Below are positions 54,980-64,000 of a stretch of DNA of 64,000 nt, piece after piece. The DNA is taken from contig OY294068.1 of assembly GCA_958510875.1 (NCBI GenBank), positions 192,658,315 to 192,722,314 on the forward strand, in the 5' to 3' direction. The notes under the pieces were generated by a model, which was given only the letters and a program-made list of their open reading frames with translations, made no database searches and had not been told where the DNA came from. The DNA comes from Endomychus coccineus. Taxonomy: Eukaryota; Arthropoda; Insecta; Coleoptera; Endomychidae. Position numbers and translations under genes: made by a program. Positions within the stretch are counted from its first letter, which is position 1. The number at the start of each line of letters is the position of its first letter.

Positions 54980-55345
54980 TATATCATTAATGAATTTTTG
55001 AACAAGGAATATTCCCAGATTCACCAATATTAGAAATCATCAAGCCTTCAGCAGAAACGGAAGTAACGAAAAAATAGAAAATTATCGTTCGATCAGCTTA
55101 ATGTTGCAGTTCCTGAATTTCTAAAAGTGTCATAAGAAATGAGGTATAAATTTTAACATAAATTGACCTTCCTCCCTGATAGTTAATTTGGATTCAAACG
55201 AGGTCGTTACATATAAGTAGCCATATTGAATTCAACATGGGACATTTATGAGACTTTAAATGAGAAATAACGTCGTATGCATCTGTAGAAGGCCCTTGAT
55301 ACCGTGTGCCATGAACGGCTACCAAAAAATTTCAATCCAATGGCA
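54980..55345 (+). pseudogene. Non-LTR RT fragment (first RT blocks), degenerate
   Basis: Readable with frame changes are FPDSPILEIIKPSAETE, KIENYRSISLMLQFLNFL (usual form: NYRPISLL), FGFKRG (usual GFR.G.ST), and KALDTVCHERLPKNF (usual KAFDTV.HE.LL.KL). These are RT blocks 1-3. The catalytic YADD part is absent. The wording resembles Jockey/CR1 elements. Confidence 0.65.
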
Positions 55346-55497
55346 TGAAATATACGATTTTGATACATGTGAACAATGAACGTGGAGTAAAGAGTTATTC
55401 GAGAGATAATCCACCTGCTCTCCCTCATAATACAGAATGATAAATTTCTGCCCTTAATGTACCCTCGGATGACATGTGTACATGTCCAAGAATACGC

Positions 55498-56030
55498 CTA
55501 GAGAACACTGTCCAAGGCTGAGAGTCCGTTCCATCCCGGAATCAGATGATGGAGGACCGTCTCAGTTGATTCGCTCCCTTGGTAGGTGTACTGACGACGA
55601 TGGAGCGGAGAATTCCTTAATGCACCGTCTTTGATATACCTATCGACCAGCCTCTTCTGCGCTTTCAAGAGAAAGACTGATAGGTTGGAAAGATTTGGCT
55701 TGTGTGAAGTGAGTTCTTCCCTGCTCAGGAATGATAACGACTTTGACCGACCTCCAAAACCTTCGTACAAGGCAAGGGGTTTCGTAAACTCGGAAGATTC
55801 TGAGTACCGAAATCCCCATACCCCATCTTCACCCGAGCATTTGTAGGGCGGAAAGTTGGAAATAACTCAGCGCACGGGAAGGCCTTGGGTGGTGCAACTA
55901 CGGGATTATCATCAGACCTGGGGAAATGCACCGATATGAGATGTCGCAGTGAGTCTTCTGGTGATGACGTATATTCTCTGTTTCGCAGAATCACTTGAGG
56001 CGTCCTTGGAGAAAGCCTTGTATATCTCGT
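55498..56030 (-). pseudogene. Non-LTR linker and RT start, degenerate
   Basis: The minus strand reads SSPEDSLRHLISVHFPRSDD (linker block ending HFP), then FLSREELTSHKPNLSNLSVF (usual F.PKPGK..H..AKSFRPIS) and LLKAQKRLVDRYIKDGALRN. It ends with SPLHRRQYTYQGSESTETVL (usual PLH..QHAYQ.GKSTE.AL). The wording matches the linker at 49.4 kb, so it is probably the same clade. It ends at 55.5 kb where sequence of the opposite orientation begins. Confidence 0.7.
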
Positions 56031-56049
56031 TCACCCTTCAATTTGCACT

Positions 56050-57984
56050 CGCCTCAATCTAATTTTCATATCTTTCCAGTTATCTCAACAACTATACTTG
56101 CGCCAAGATGCTGAAAAGTGTTAACTATTGATCCAGTTTCTTCAGATGTGATGGACATTTTGTGCATTATGTATGGAAAGAATGCGAAAAAGTTAATCTA
56201 TTTGAAATGTACCTTATATAAGCAAAATATTATTGAAAAATGGATACATAATCATGTATAGAAAGATACATATTGACTCATAGTTATCAGAACAGAATGA
56301 AACTATATCCTATCGAATATCGATACGACTGAAAAGTAATCCACAAACCGAGAAACGTTATCGTTAGCGACCCGTTGAATTTCAAGAACCTAGGATACAT
56401 ACTTTAGTTCCGATAAAATTTCGAAGTCTTCAAATATCATATTATTATCATTATGCCTCCTGATTTATCATCCTATGAAGTCCTTGGAGGCTATAGGTAA
56501 TTGACAGTTCAGTCCAAAATTTAGAAGGAGCTACGGCGCTAGCAAAAACATGTGTTATATTTATGAATAATGATTAGGAAAATGTAAACTTACTGAATTT
56601 TTGTTCATCGTAAGTAAAATGATATACATTCTGAGGGTTCTCATTTCATTTTCACTGAGTTTCATCCATACATAAGTTATTCTGTGTCTCCCAGGAATCA
56701 CTTCCAGGCCAATTTTTTTGAACACAGCTCACGTACGACTTTCTTTCCGATTCGCCTCAAGTTGATTCAATATATATTTCGAAACAACCTCACAGCGATG
56801 TCAATAACTCAATCAGTAGACAGCATACTATCATCATCGTGTTTCCTTGTATTATATCTCGTGGCATGAATAGCAAAAGAGGCAACATTTCGTAAAAAGA
56901 ACTTGATACGAAATCATTGAGCGGTGAGGCAAGGTAAGTGTTACGTAACTTTTTCAGATTACTTTTTCAATTTATCCACAACACAAAAGAGATGTGCTGA
57001 ACTAAATTAGAAAAGTTAGGTATTGAACTTTGAGGAATATAGTTGTCTGGCGCTTTCACCAAATTGCTGCGCCATATAAATTATATGTAGATTGATATGA
57101 AATTCATTTTGATACGCGTGATGTTCCTCGTATGGAAATATAAGTAACGCAGTTCAGAGGAAAATGATTCCAATAATTTCTCAGGATCAGGGTGTATCAA
57201 ACTCGATCTTCACCATTGGAACCTGGAAAACTATAGGAGATACGAAGATGGTTAAACGGAACAAAGTTGGGGTATCTAGGTGACTAACAATATGCCGTTG
57301 AGAGAGTTTCAAAATTCCGAGTATATCCGAAAAACAATCTCAATTTAACGTGGCTCCAGAATAAGAAGGACTTGTGACGTTACTAATCGATCCGGACTAG
57401 AAAGACTGGCAAAAGGCAACCTGATATAAATGAATATATCCATATTGTTATGATTTCATTTCCTAAACAACAAAAATGATAAAATTAGAACTTACCGAAC
57501 ATTGAAAATCAGAAAAGATTAATAAAAAGATATTATATGGAATTAAAACACAATGTTAAAAGTTAAATAATAGTTAGTATAATATTATAAACAATGAAAA
57601 ACATAATAAACAACAATGTTATTAGAATTAGAAGTGTAGAACAAGAACTTCAGTGGAAGTGGATAAACGTACAGTGTTACGAAGACAGAAATCATAATCA
57701 AAATGATTACAAAAACTATCATGAGATAGCACAAACTATTGAAAAATGTTGTAGATATAAGTTGGATTAGTAAATTTGAATTATATGATGTTAAAGAAAT
57801 GTTATTGATATATTATATTATGTATTAGTTTTTAATAATGACAACTGTCAAATTTATAATAATTATAGGAATAATCATATTAATAATAACCTAATCATAG
57901 GTTATCTTATACCAAAGTGTGTGGAAAAATGTAGGCAATATGAATTTAAAAAGAAGGAACCATCATCATTTAAAATAAGTTGAA
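56050..57984. other. No gene seen; one dispersed repeat
   Basis: AT-rich sequence. The only supported item is the repeat at 57187-57380. Confidence 0.5.
57187..57380 (+). repeat. Dispersed repeat, copy 1 (pair with 60132-60330)
   Basis: AACTATAGGAGATACGAAGA, GGTTAAACGGAACAAAGTTGG and GTTTCAAAATTCC...TATATCCGAAAA are shared collinearly with 60132-60330 in the same orientation. No coding potential. Confidence 0.7.
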
Positions 57985-59171
57985 AATCTCCAATAATTAA
58001 AAATTTGAAGAATACTGACTGATTGGTCGATGCAATTTTATAAACGTCAGACTAGTAACAATGTAATAGTTCTGTCAGTTTTCAACAATCAACAAAGCAT
58101 TCTTGATAGGTGAACTAAGCACCTCATTGGTTATTTTTGAAAATACTTGGCGTCCTCTTTGAAGGCCTATAAAAGGCATCTGAAGACAAGCCACGTTAGT
58201 TAGCCATCAACATCTGAAGAGTCAAGGTACTCAAGCTAATCATAAAATGTCCATAACTTCAGTTTTTGGATAAACATCGGTGAACCCAAGTGTTCCAGTA
58301 GCTTCGTAAGGTTGAAAGTAACCGAAGCAAATAAGTAATTCATACAAATGTTCCCAGTCTTCGAACAAAGTTTTTAAAAGTTATTATAACCATAATTCAC
58401 AAGTAGCATCGTATAATAGTTAGTCTTCGACAACGTTCCAATACATCATTTAAGGTTTTATATCTTTTGAAAAAGAATAAGACAAGTTAAAAATTATCAA
58501 CAGTTCCTGATTTCTAAAGAAGTAACCACATTGTTTACTTGTGATTTGTGCATAGCATAAAAAATGTGTACCTACGGGTAAAGTGAATTATCAAATTAAT
58601 AAGAAAATCAAGCCAAGTGAACATTGCCTACATTTTTAAAAACATATTCTTGGATATAAACTAAACGTAAGTTTATTTGTTATTTCTCCATTGTATTATT
58701 ATCTGTCTGTAAATCTGAAAGAAAGATTGTAGATTATAACTTTGTAAACAAAGATAAATAGTAAATAATTGTGAGGTTAGATCATAGATCTATTTGAACA
58801 TAAAATTGTTAAAATTGATACCCGAGTAAAAATAGAGTCATAGAAATTTAAATATAAAAGTTTTTAACATTCAAAGAACATTGTGTTTAATTCCATAGAT
58901 ATAAAATAAAAAGGTAAAAGTTCATTATTCAAATCATTAGATTATTCAAATCAAAACAAACATAATATTTAAAATACAAATAAAAGCTAGCCGGAAGAAT
59001 CAATAATAATTCATAATTAAATAATAAACTCATAAGAGATTAGTTAATAATTGTCACCACAACGTGTGGCAAAATGAACTCATAAGAGTTTTCTTAATAA
59101 TTGTCATCCCAACGTGGGGCAAAATAAACTCATATAAGAGTTTTCTTAACAATTGGCGCCCAACGTGGGGC
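57985..59171 (+). repeat. LTR copy 2 (plus) with primer-binding motif array
   Basis: The plus strand matches the reverse complement of 46234-47459: GATTGGTCGA.GC.ATTTTATA, the TATA region, ACATCGGTGAACCCAAGTGT, and TTCATTATTCAAATCATTAG. It ends AACA-AT-TGGCGCCCAACGTGGGGC (59154-59171), an exact tRNA-Lys1,2-type primer-binding string. Further motif copies, anchored at AACGTG 59061, 59111, 59162 and 59212, repeat every 50-51 bp. A ~280-bp segment (58640-58915) takes the place that holds a Penelope terminal repeat in copy 1. No gag or pol follows. Confidence 0.65.
58166..58177 (+). promoter_or_regulatory. TATA box of the LTR
   Basis: CCTATAAAAGGC, conserved in LTR copy 1 at 47147-47136. Its place in the middle of the LTR-like unit fits the U3/R boundary. 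Conservation in both copies supports function in the ancestor. Confidence 0.5.
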
Positions 59172-59255
59172 AAAATAAACTTATAAGAGTTTTCTTAATA
59201 ATTGTCATCACAACGTGGGGCAAAATAAACTCATATAAAAGTTTTCTTAACAATA
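59040..59255 (+). repeat. Tandem primer-binding-site-like units (4 copies, ~50 bp)
   Basis: Each unit reads CAACGTG.GGCAAAAT.AACT-CATA.AAGAGTTTTCTTAA.AAT. Only the third carries the full TGGCGCCCAACGTGGGGC; the others start TGTCA.C.CAACGTG. LTR copy 1 has three such units at 46234-46350 on the minus strand. Confidence 0.75.
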
Positions 59256-59269
59256 TATTCATTTGCTTA

Positions 59270-60131
59270 CAATTCTCTTACATTTATCTCATCAATTCGT
59301 GCCTTAATACAACTTCTGGTGACTTCATTATCTTTATTTGGTATCGAGGAAATCATGTAGAACAGTAGAACTATTCAATAACGAACTTATTATTATACCA
59401 TAATGTTTCAACTGATGAGCAAACTTGGGTAATTTGAAAACTAGCTGGACAGTATATGAATCAATCAAACTATTGACAATTTTGATTGAAAATGCAATTT
59501 CAATTAAATTAGCAGCGACCTTAGAAACTAGCTAAGGGTCTTTGCTATTTTACCTGGAATTATTAATAAATCTGAAATCTGTCTTTAGCTAGTTTATAAA
59601 ATATCCAAGAAATGTCAACCCTAATTCATTAATGAAGTTAAGCTATGACTTCTTTTTGCTGTCCTGGACGGGTTCGTTCATAATTTACATTCACAAACAC
59701 TGGCGGACTCCAGTAGTCTCACATTCCTTTCAACATTTGCAAAGATCGAGAAATCTAACAGTCTATTTCTTAGTGGGACGTCTATTTATAGATGGCGTGA
59801 TATATTTTGGTCTTTTTACCACGTTGTATGTCGGTGATGACTACCTTCAGCAAAGATCGTTCGGTAACGTTCCATACTTGTTCGTTACACTGATGAGCTC
59901 TATGAAGAGAGCGAAACAGCTGTCCGGAACTATAAGTTTGCAAACAAGAAAGACTTTTGGCATAAGCCAATACAGGATGGATGAATATATAGTCATTTGT
60001 TTCTAATTATCTTACATTGAATAAGTATCATTTTTCAATTCATCTGTTTCAGTTTATGTTTAAGCTAATTGATCAATTAAAAAACTGAGAGTTTAAGTTT
60101 CACCAAGAAATAATACAAAGTTTTCAATGAT
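59270..60131. other. No gene recognised
   Basis: A 124-codon plus frame at 59632-60006 (LSWTGSFIIYIHKHWRTPVV, RSRNLTVYFLVGRLFIDGVI) has hydrophobic stretches, but its reverse strand is also open and no motif is known. The rest shows nothing. Confidence 0.35.
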
Positions 60132-60330
60132 TCCTTAGGGTCAAAGTGAGTCAATAAATTGGATCCTCGAAAACTATAGGAGATACGAAGATGGTTGAAC
60201 GGAATAAAGTTGGGGCATCTAGGTTACTAAAAATATGCCGTTGGGGAAGTTTCAAAATTCCAACTATATCCGAAAACGCAATTGAAATTTAATTTTTTCT
60301 TTGCTCTAGGATAGGAAGGATTTCAAAACT
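60132..60330 (+). repeat. Dispersed repeat, copy 2 (pair with 57187-57380)
   Basis: Collinear with copy 1 (AACTATAGGAGATACGAAGA, GGTTGAACGGAATAAAGTTGG, ATATGCCGTTG). Substitutions are scattered. Its spread to the right includes AGGATAGGAAGGA, which corresponds to AGAATAAGAAGGA at 57360. Confidence 0.7.
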
Positions 60331-60654
60331 AATTGAATATTCACATCGCGACCATTTCCTGCTACGTTATAGCCATTTCAGATTTGCAATCTGACGGCCA
60401 TCGTCATTAAATATATATTTTTTTAATGGTGTCACATCGAATTATTTCAGTTTTAAATCGACATGAAATGTGAGATATTAGAAAAAAATGTGTTTTAAAC
60501 ATAGTAAGTTTGACTTCGACAATTTCAACATTTACTTTTACTCTGATACACGGTAATAACATCTTCATCTAATGTGAGTCACCGTATTTTGAGCAAAAAT
60601 GGCTGCCATGAATGAAGAGAAAGGCATTTGATACAAATTTATTACAAATACAAT

Positions 60655-61137
60655 AGAAACGGTGTTAAGGCATGTGATAGTTGACGGAGTATCCTCCGAT
60701 ACAGTAACTATCAACGCTGGTGTTCCACAGGGATCTGTCTTGGCACCAACTTCGTTTCTGCTCCAAATAAACGATCTGCCTTCTATCATCCAATGGAGAT
60801 ACACCAGCGAGACAGAAACAGGTTGACGCAATTAATAGAGATTTTGAAATGGGGATCTGATTATCCATTAGTGTTTAATGCAACCAAAACTCGAGCTTGC
60901 GTTTTTTCCAGGAAGGCGGAACCCACAATCCCTAATATGATGAGGTCATGTACAATTATTCCTATGAAGTCTTCCATATCCATGCTCGGGATCCCCACCA
61001 ACCGCACCATCCCATGCGATGATCATGTGAGGTTCATTGCGAAAACAATTTCACAAAAAATTGGTTCCCTATTCCGATTGCTGTTAACCGTGCTGATGCA
61101 TTTCTTTACACAAATAGCAGATTTTCTTGTAAACTGA
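60655..61137 (+). pseudogene. Non-LTR RT fragment lacking the catalytic YADD
   Basis: The plus strand reads VDGVSSDTVTINAGVPQGSV, LAPTSFLLQINDLPS, then jumps to RQKQVDAINRD. In another frame it continues LIEILKWGSDYPLVFNATKT, RACVFSRKAEPTIP, SISMLGIPTNRTIPCDDHVR and FIAKTISQKIGSLFRLLL. The YADD-containing segment between INDLPS and the thumb is deleted. The thumb wording (K.WGS..LV.FNATKT) fits Jockey-superfamily elements of insects. It shares the INAGVPQ family with 9.0 and 32.2 kb. Confidence 0.75.
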
Positions 61138-61139
61138 TG

Positions 61140-62860
61140 TCTGCAACCTCTCAGTCTCCGCCATGTTGGCTAATCTTTAATGTGACCGAAACGTATATTG
61201 TTGAAACAATTTGTTCTAACGTGACATATTTCCCAATAATTCACATATAATACAAAGTAATGATGAATGAAGCCGTAAAAAATAAATGTGTGTTTCTATT
61301 AACATGTTGCTGGTTTCAAAATGAGAACGACAACGCTTATGCTCTGCCGGTTTTGAAAATTGTACCCCATTCAACATCGTTTTGATTTATCCATTATTGC
61401 AATACTTGATTCAATATTAAACGATCATTAATTCGAAACTACTGTTTCATTATTAGGTCCGTTCTGCGTTATGGCCATGTTTTTAATGAGAATACCCTTC
61501 GTGATAATTTTCAATAAATCCCACGAGCTAACGTGGTCGCTAACGTTGGAAACTTGTTCGTCAGAATCGACTAAAATTGACTCGAATCAGTTCGTTGAGT
61601 GATGCAGCTGGGATTCAGTGACATGTTGTGTTTCAACGCCCCAGTGCGGTTTCCGGACGTGTTGGGATTTCCCTTTTATAAATTTCCATTTTATAGACTG
61701 TTCATTTTACTGCGAACCCCGTCCGGATTTATATAAACTGAGAGGCTTGTGTAGTTCCTTTGGAAAAGGTGCAACATTTCCCAGATAACACAGAATATAG
61801 ATTTGACCCTTTGTTGACCTCTGACAGAAGTTTATCTCGTAATGAATAAGCTGCCTCTGGAATGTTTCTAAGCAAATAAGGGCAAAATCCAAACTCATTT
61901 ATTAAACATACTTTCCACGTTCCATTTTATAGCACGCCTTCGGCCTCATGAACAATGACATCTCACGAAACTCTTTCATATAACGATATGCGAATGGATG
62001 GAAATAGTTGTGCAGTTTGGACAACGTTGGAGGAACGAAAACGAGATAATTTTTCTCAAAGAACTATTCAAAGGTTGGAGAATCAGTTGTGAACAGAAGA
62101 ACAGTATTGGGATCTGGAAGATCTGTCTGACGGGAAAAGCAAAGGCAATAATAAATATTCCCACTCACTTGATAAAAGTAGAAATGAGATTTTCATAGTC
62201 CAACCACGTATTGGAACAATCTCTAATTCTACAGTTCACTGATGTTCACTGCCCATGAAACTAACGCTACAGATATTCCAAAGTGCGAACAAATCATATG
62301 AGCTACCTATCACATTAGAAACGGAATTGAAACCCTTTAGCCGGAGAAGCTTCAAACTTACTTATAGTTACCCAGATTACTTCTCAGCTAATTTTTTTAC
62401 AGTACCGAATGACCTTTCATCAAATTCTAATTCAAAAACAAAGAACTTGAGCTGAATGTTCTTGAATAAATAAGAGGATAGTTGATTAGGTATGTGACAG
62501 TATAGTGAGGCCATTTGTACATGAATACCTTTGTATGCCAGTACGTTTTGACCCTGGTCGCAATAATCTTTATATTTCTCTTATTTTTATTCAACATTAT
62601 AGTCTCGTCGCGCAGATGGTGACTCCTTTCCCAAAAGTAATTGCTTGTAGTACGGATAACATCCTTTTGTATCTTCTTGGGAGCATCAGATATTTCCAGA
62701 TCATCGGATGGTCCAAGGACATTTCATTTTGTAATCATCTGTGGCCGGACCATAGTGTGAGTGGAAAAAAAGGTACACGTCTTACCCTACTCCACCATTG
62801 AGAACGAATTAAGTATGAGTCGTCGAACCATCTCGGTAAAGGTTGCAAGTGGTTGATTGT
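61140..62860. other. No gene seen
   Basis: Frames such as 61998-62198, 62255-62455 and 62505-62801 plus carry no known motif. Confidence 0.4.
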
Positions 62861-62869
62861 CTTTTTCAG

Positions 62870-63830
62870 GAACGAGGGCCGAAGGTGTCATCATGAACAT
62901 TGGTATTGTATCGAGAAGAAATTCGTTAGTGCCAAATACTTCATTATGTTTTCCATCGGGTGAGAAAGTCTAGCACCTCTATATTTGGAAAACCTTTACT
63001 GCAAGCATTTATGATATCTCCTCCATGTTTGCATCTGGCTGTGAACTTTTTACTACAAAATCACTCTGACATATGTAGTTGGCTGTTTGTTGGACGGAAA
63101 AGCTTGAAGATCCAGGTGAACTCTCCAAATATTTCAGCCATCATAACGTAGATTTGGTACAAGATGTTTGGAGTTGTTCTGATCAATAAACCTTCAGCTT
63201 TGGTGGTGAAGCTGAGGTTCTTCCAGATCCAGATGGTAAAATTTCCTTGACGGTTTTGTAAGTCCCGAAAAGTCTGCTTCTGCGAATATATCTTCCGCTT
63301 CTGTACACAATCTACATAGCCCATCGTTTACTGGACCAATTTTGCTCTAGTGGCCATTGAGTTTGCAGTGTCCCGTTAAGTATCCTGTTATGATTCTCTT
63401 GTTGTTTCTGTTTGACTTCATACCTTCCAGAACATTATTTTTCCGAAATTTATAGAGGAAGGTTTATGATTGTCCATGTCCCGATGGAGAACTCCAGTAC
63501 TTTCTACTGAGTTCTATTTTTTCTATCCTGAGGATTTGCTATATAGTGTACTTGTCTATTCTGCAGAAGAATTTCAGCGCTATCAGAGGCGTTTCAGCTC
63601 CTTTGCGTGTACAGTAGTTTACCTGTTCACTATCCTCAATTCCTGTTTGTCCTGGAATCCATTGGAGGGTGATTCTCTTCTCTACTCCTAAGGTGCTTAG
63701 CTGAGTTTTTCTAGGATTGATTTCTAGCGCGGCCGATTTAAATAATTCTCTCCAATCCTAATACCTTCTTGGTTGATGGCACATAGAGTACCCACAAATT
63801 TCTCGCGCGATTTCATTATTTGTCAGCTGA
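62870..63830 (-). pseudogene. Non-LTR RNase H and C-terminal end, degenerate
   Basis: On the minus strand, with frame changes: KTQLSTLGVEKRITLQWIPG (usual W.PGH.G), SEQVNYCTRKGAETPLIALK (usual NE.AD.LA..GA..PLI), NNKRIITGYLTGHCKLNGH and KIGPVNDGLCRLCTEAED. The last string is very close to the C-terminal LVNDGMCRFCRKAEE at 22.1 kb on the plus strand, so the two are copies of one family. Stops are frequent. The upstream RNase H motifs (DGS, DSQAA) are not clear before 63830. Confidence 0.7.
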
Positions 63831-64000
63831 TACATTGTTCAATAGTGACTTCATCGTACTATTCGTTCTACTGATGAGTCTATGAGAACAGCTCTGTCTC
63901 TTGACTTCTAAGATGAACTTCGTAGATTCCAAGTGAAATACGACACGTGTTTTCATTTATTAAATGATCAAAAGTTAGCCCGTTCTCATAGTTATTAACA

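Overview
The window looks like AT-rich, repeat-dense nuclear DNA of an insect. No bacterial operon, phage module, rRNA gene or CRISPR array is visible. The evidence is the set of decayed animal mobile elements: Penelope-like elements with GIY-YIG ends, intron-bearing Tc1/mariner-type transposases, a Helentron helicase-endonuclease end, Jockey/R1/LOA-type non-LTR retrotransposons and hAT elements. The two inferred introns are 59 and 63 bp. The order is not decidable from the sequence alone; a beetle is a guess. No host gene is certain; two candidate exons (20126-20543 minus, 24580-24762 plus) are the best leads.

Layout. 1-4.6 kb: two degenerate non-LTR pieces and a Penelope ribozyme relic. 4.9-7.2 kb: a DD41D Tc1/mariner-group element with ~400-bp inverted arms and a transposase carrying one intron, one stop and two frameshifts. 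8.9-14.1 kb: RT fragment, a fold-back array element, a hAT element with an 8-bp target duplication, and a second transposase relic. 15.2-18.8 kb: two Penelope elements in opposite orientation with hammerhead-like ends. 21.0-22.3 kb: RT/RNase H relic. 25.1-27.3 kb: a large fold-back array of 144-bp units abutting a DD34D mariner relic. 27.3-36.3 kb: mostly featureless. 36.3-37.0 kb: head-to-head Penelope pieces. 38.3-44.8 kb: GA microsatellite, hAT-like element, hAT-related repeat, Helentron remains. 46.0-59.3 kb: two LTR-like copies in opposite orientation, each with a tandem array of tRNA-Lys-type primer-binding motifs, flanking a non-LTR endonuclease relic, a tyrosine-recombinase (Crypton-like) unit bounded by a 16-bp direct repeat, head-to-head Penelope pieces and a tRNA-like hairpin element. 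60.6-64.0 kb: more non-LTR relics.

The genes do not form a pathway; they are a graveyard of selfish elements. The most unusual items are the tyrosine-recombinase unit (49937-51026), the recurrent hammerhead-type ribozyme motifs of two Penelope families, the repeated primer-binding motif of the LTR element, the DD41D element with compound inverted arms, and the two fold-back arrays sharing a core motif but not their monomer. All assignments come from reading motifs by eye; no database search was possible.
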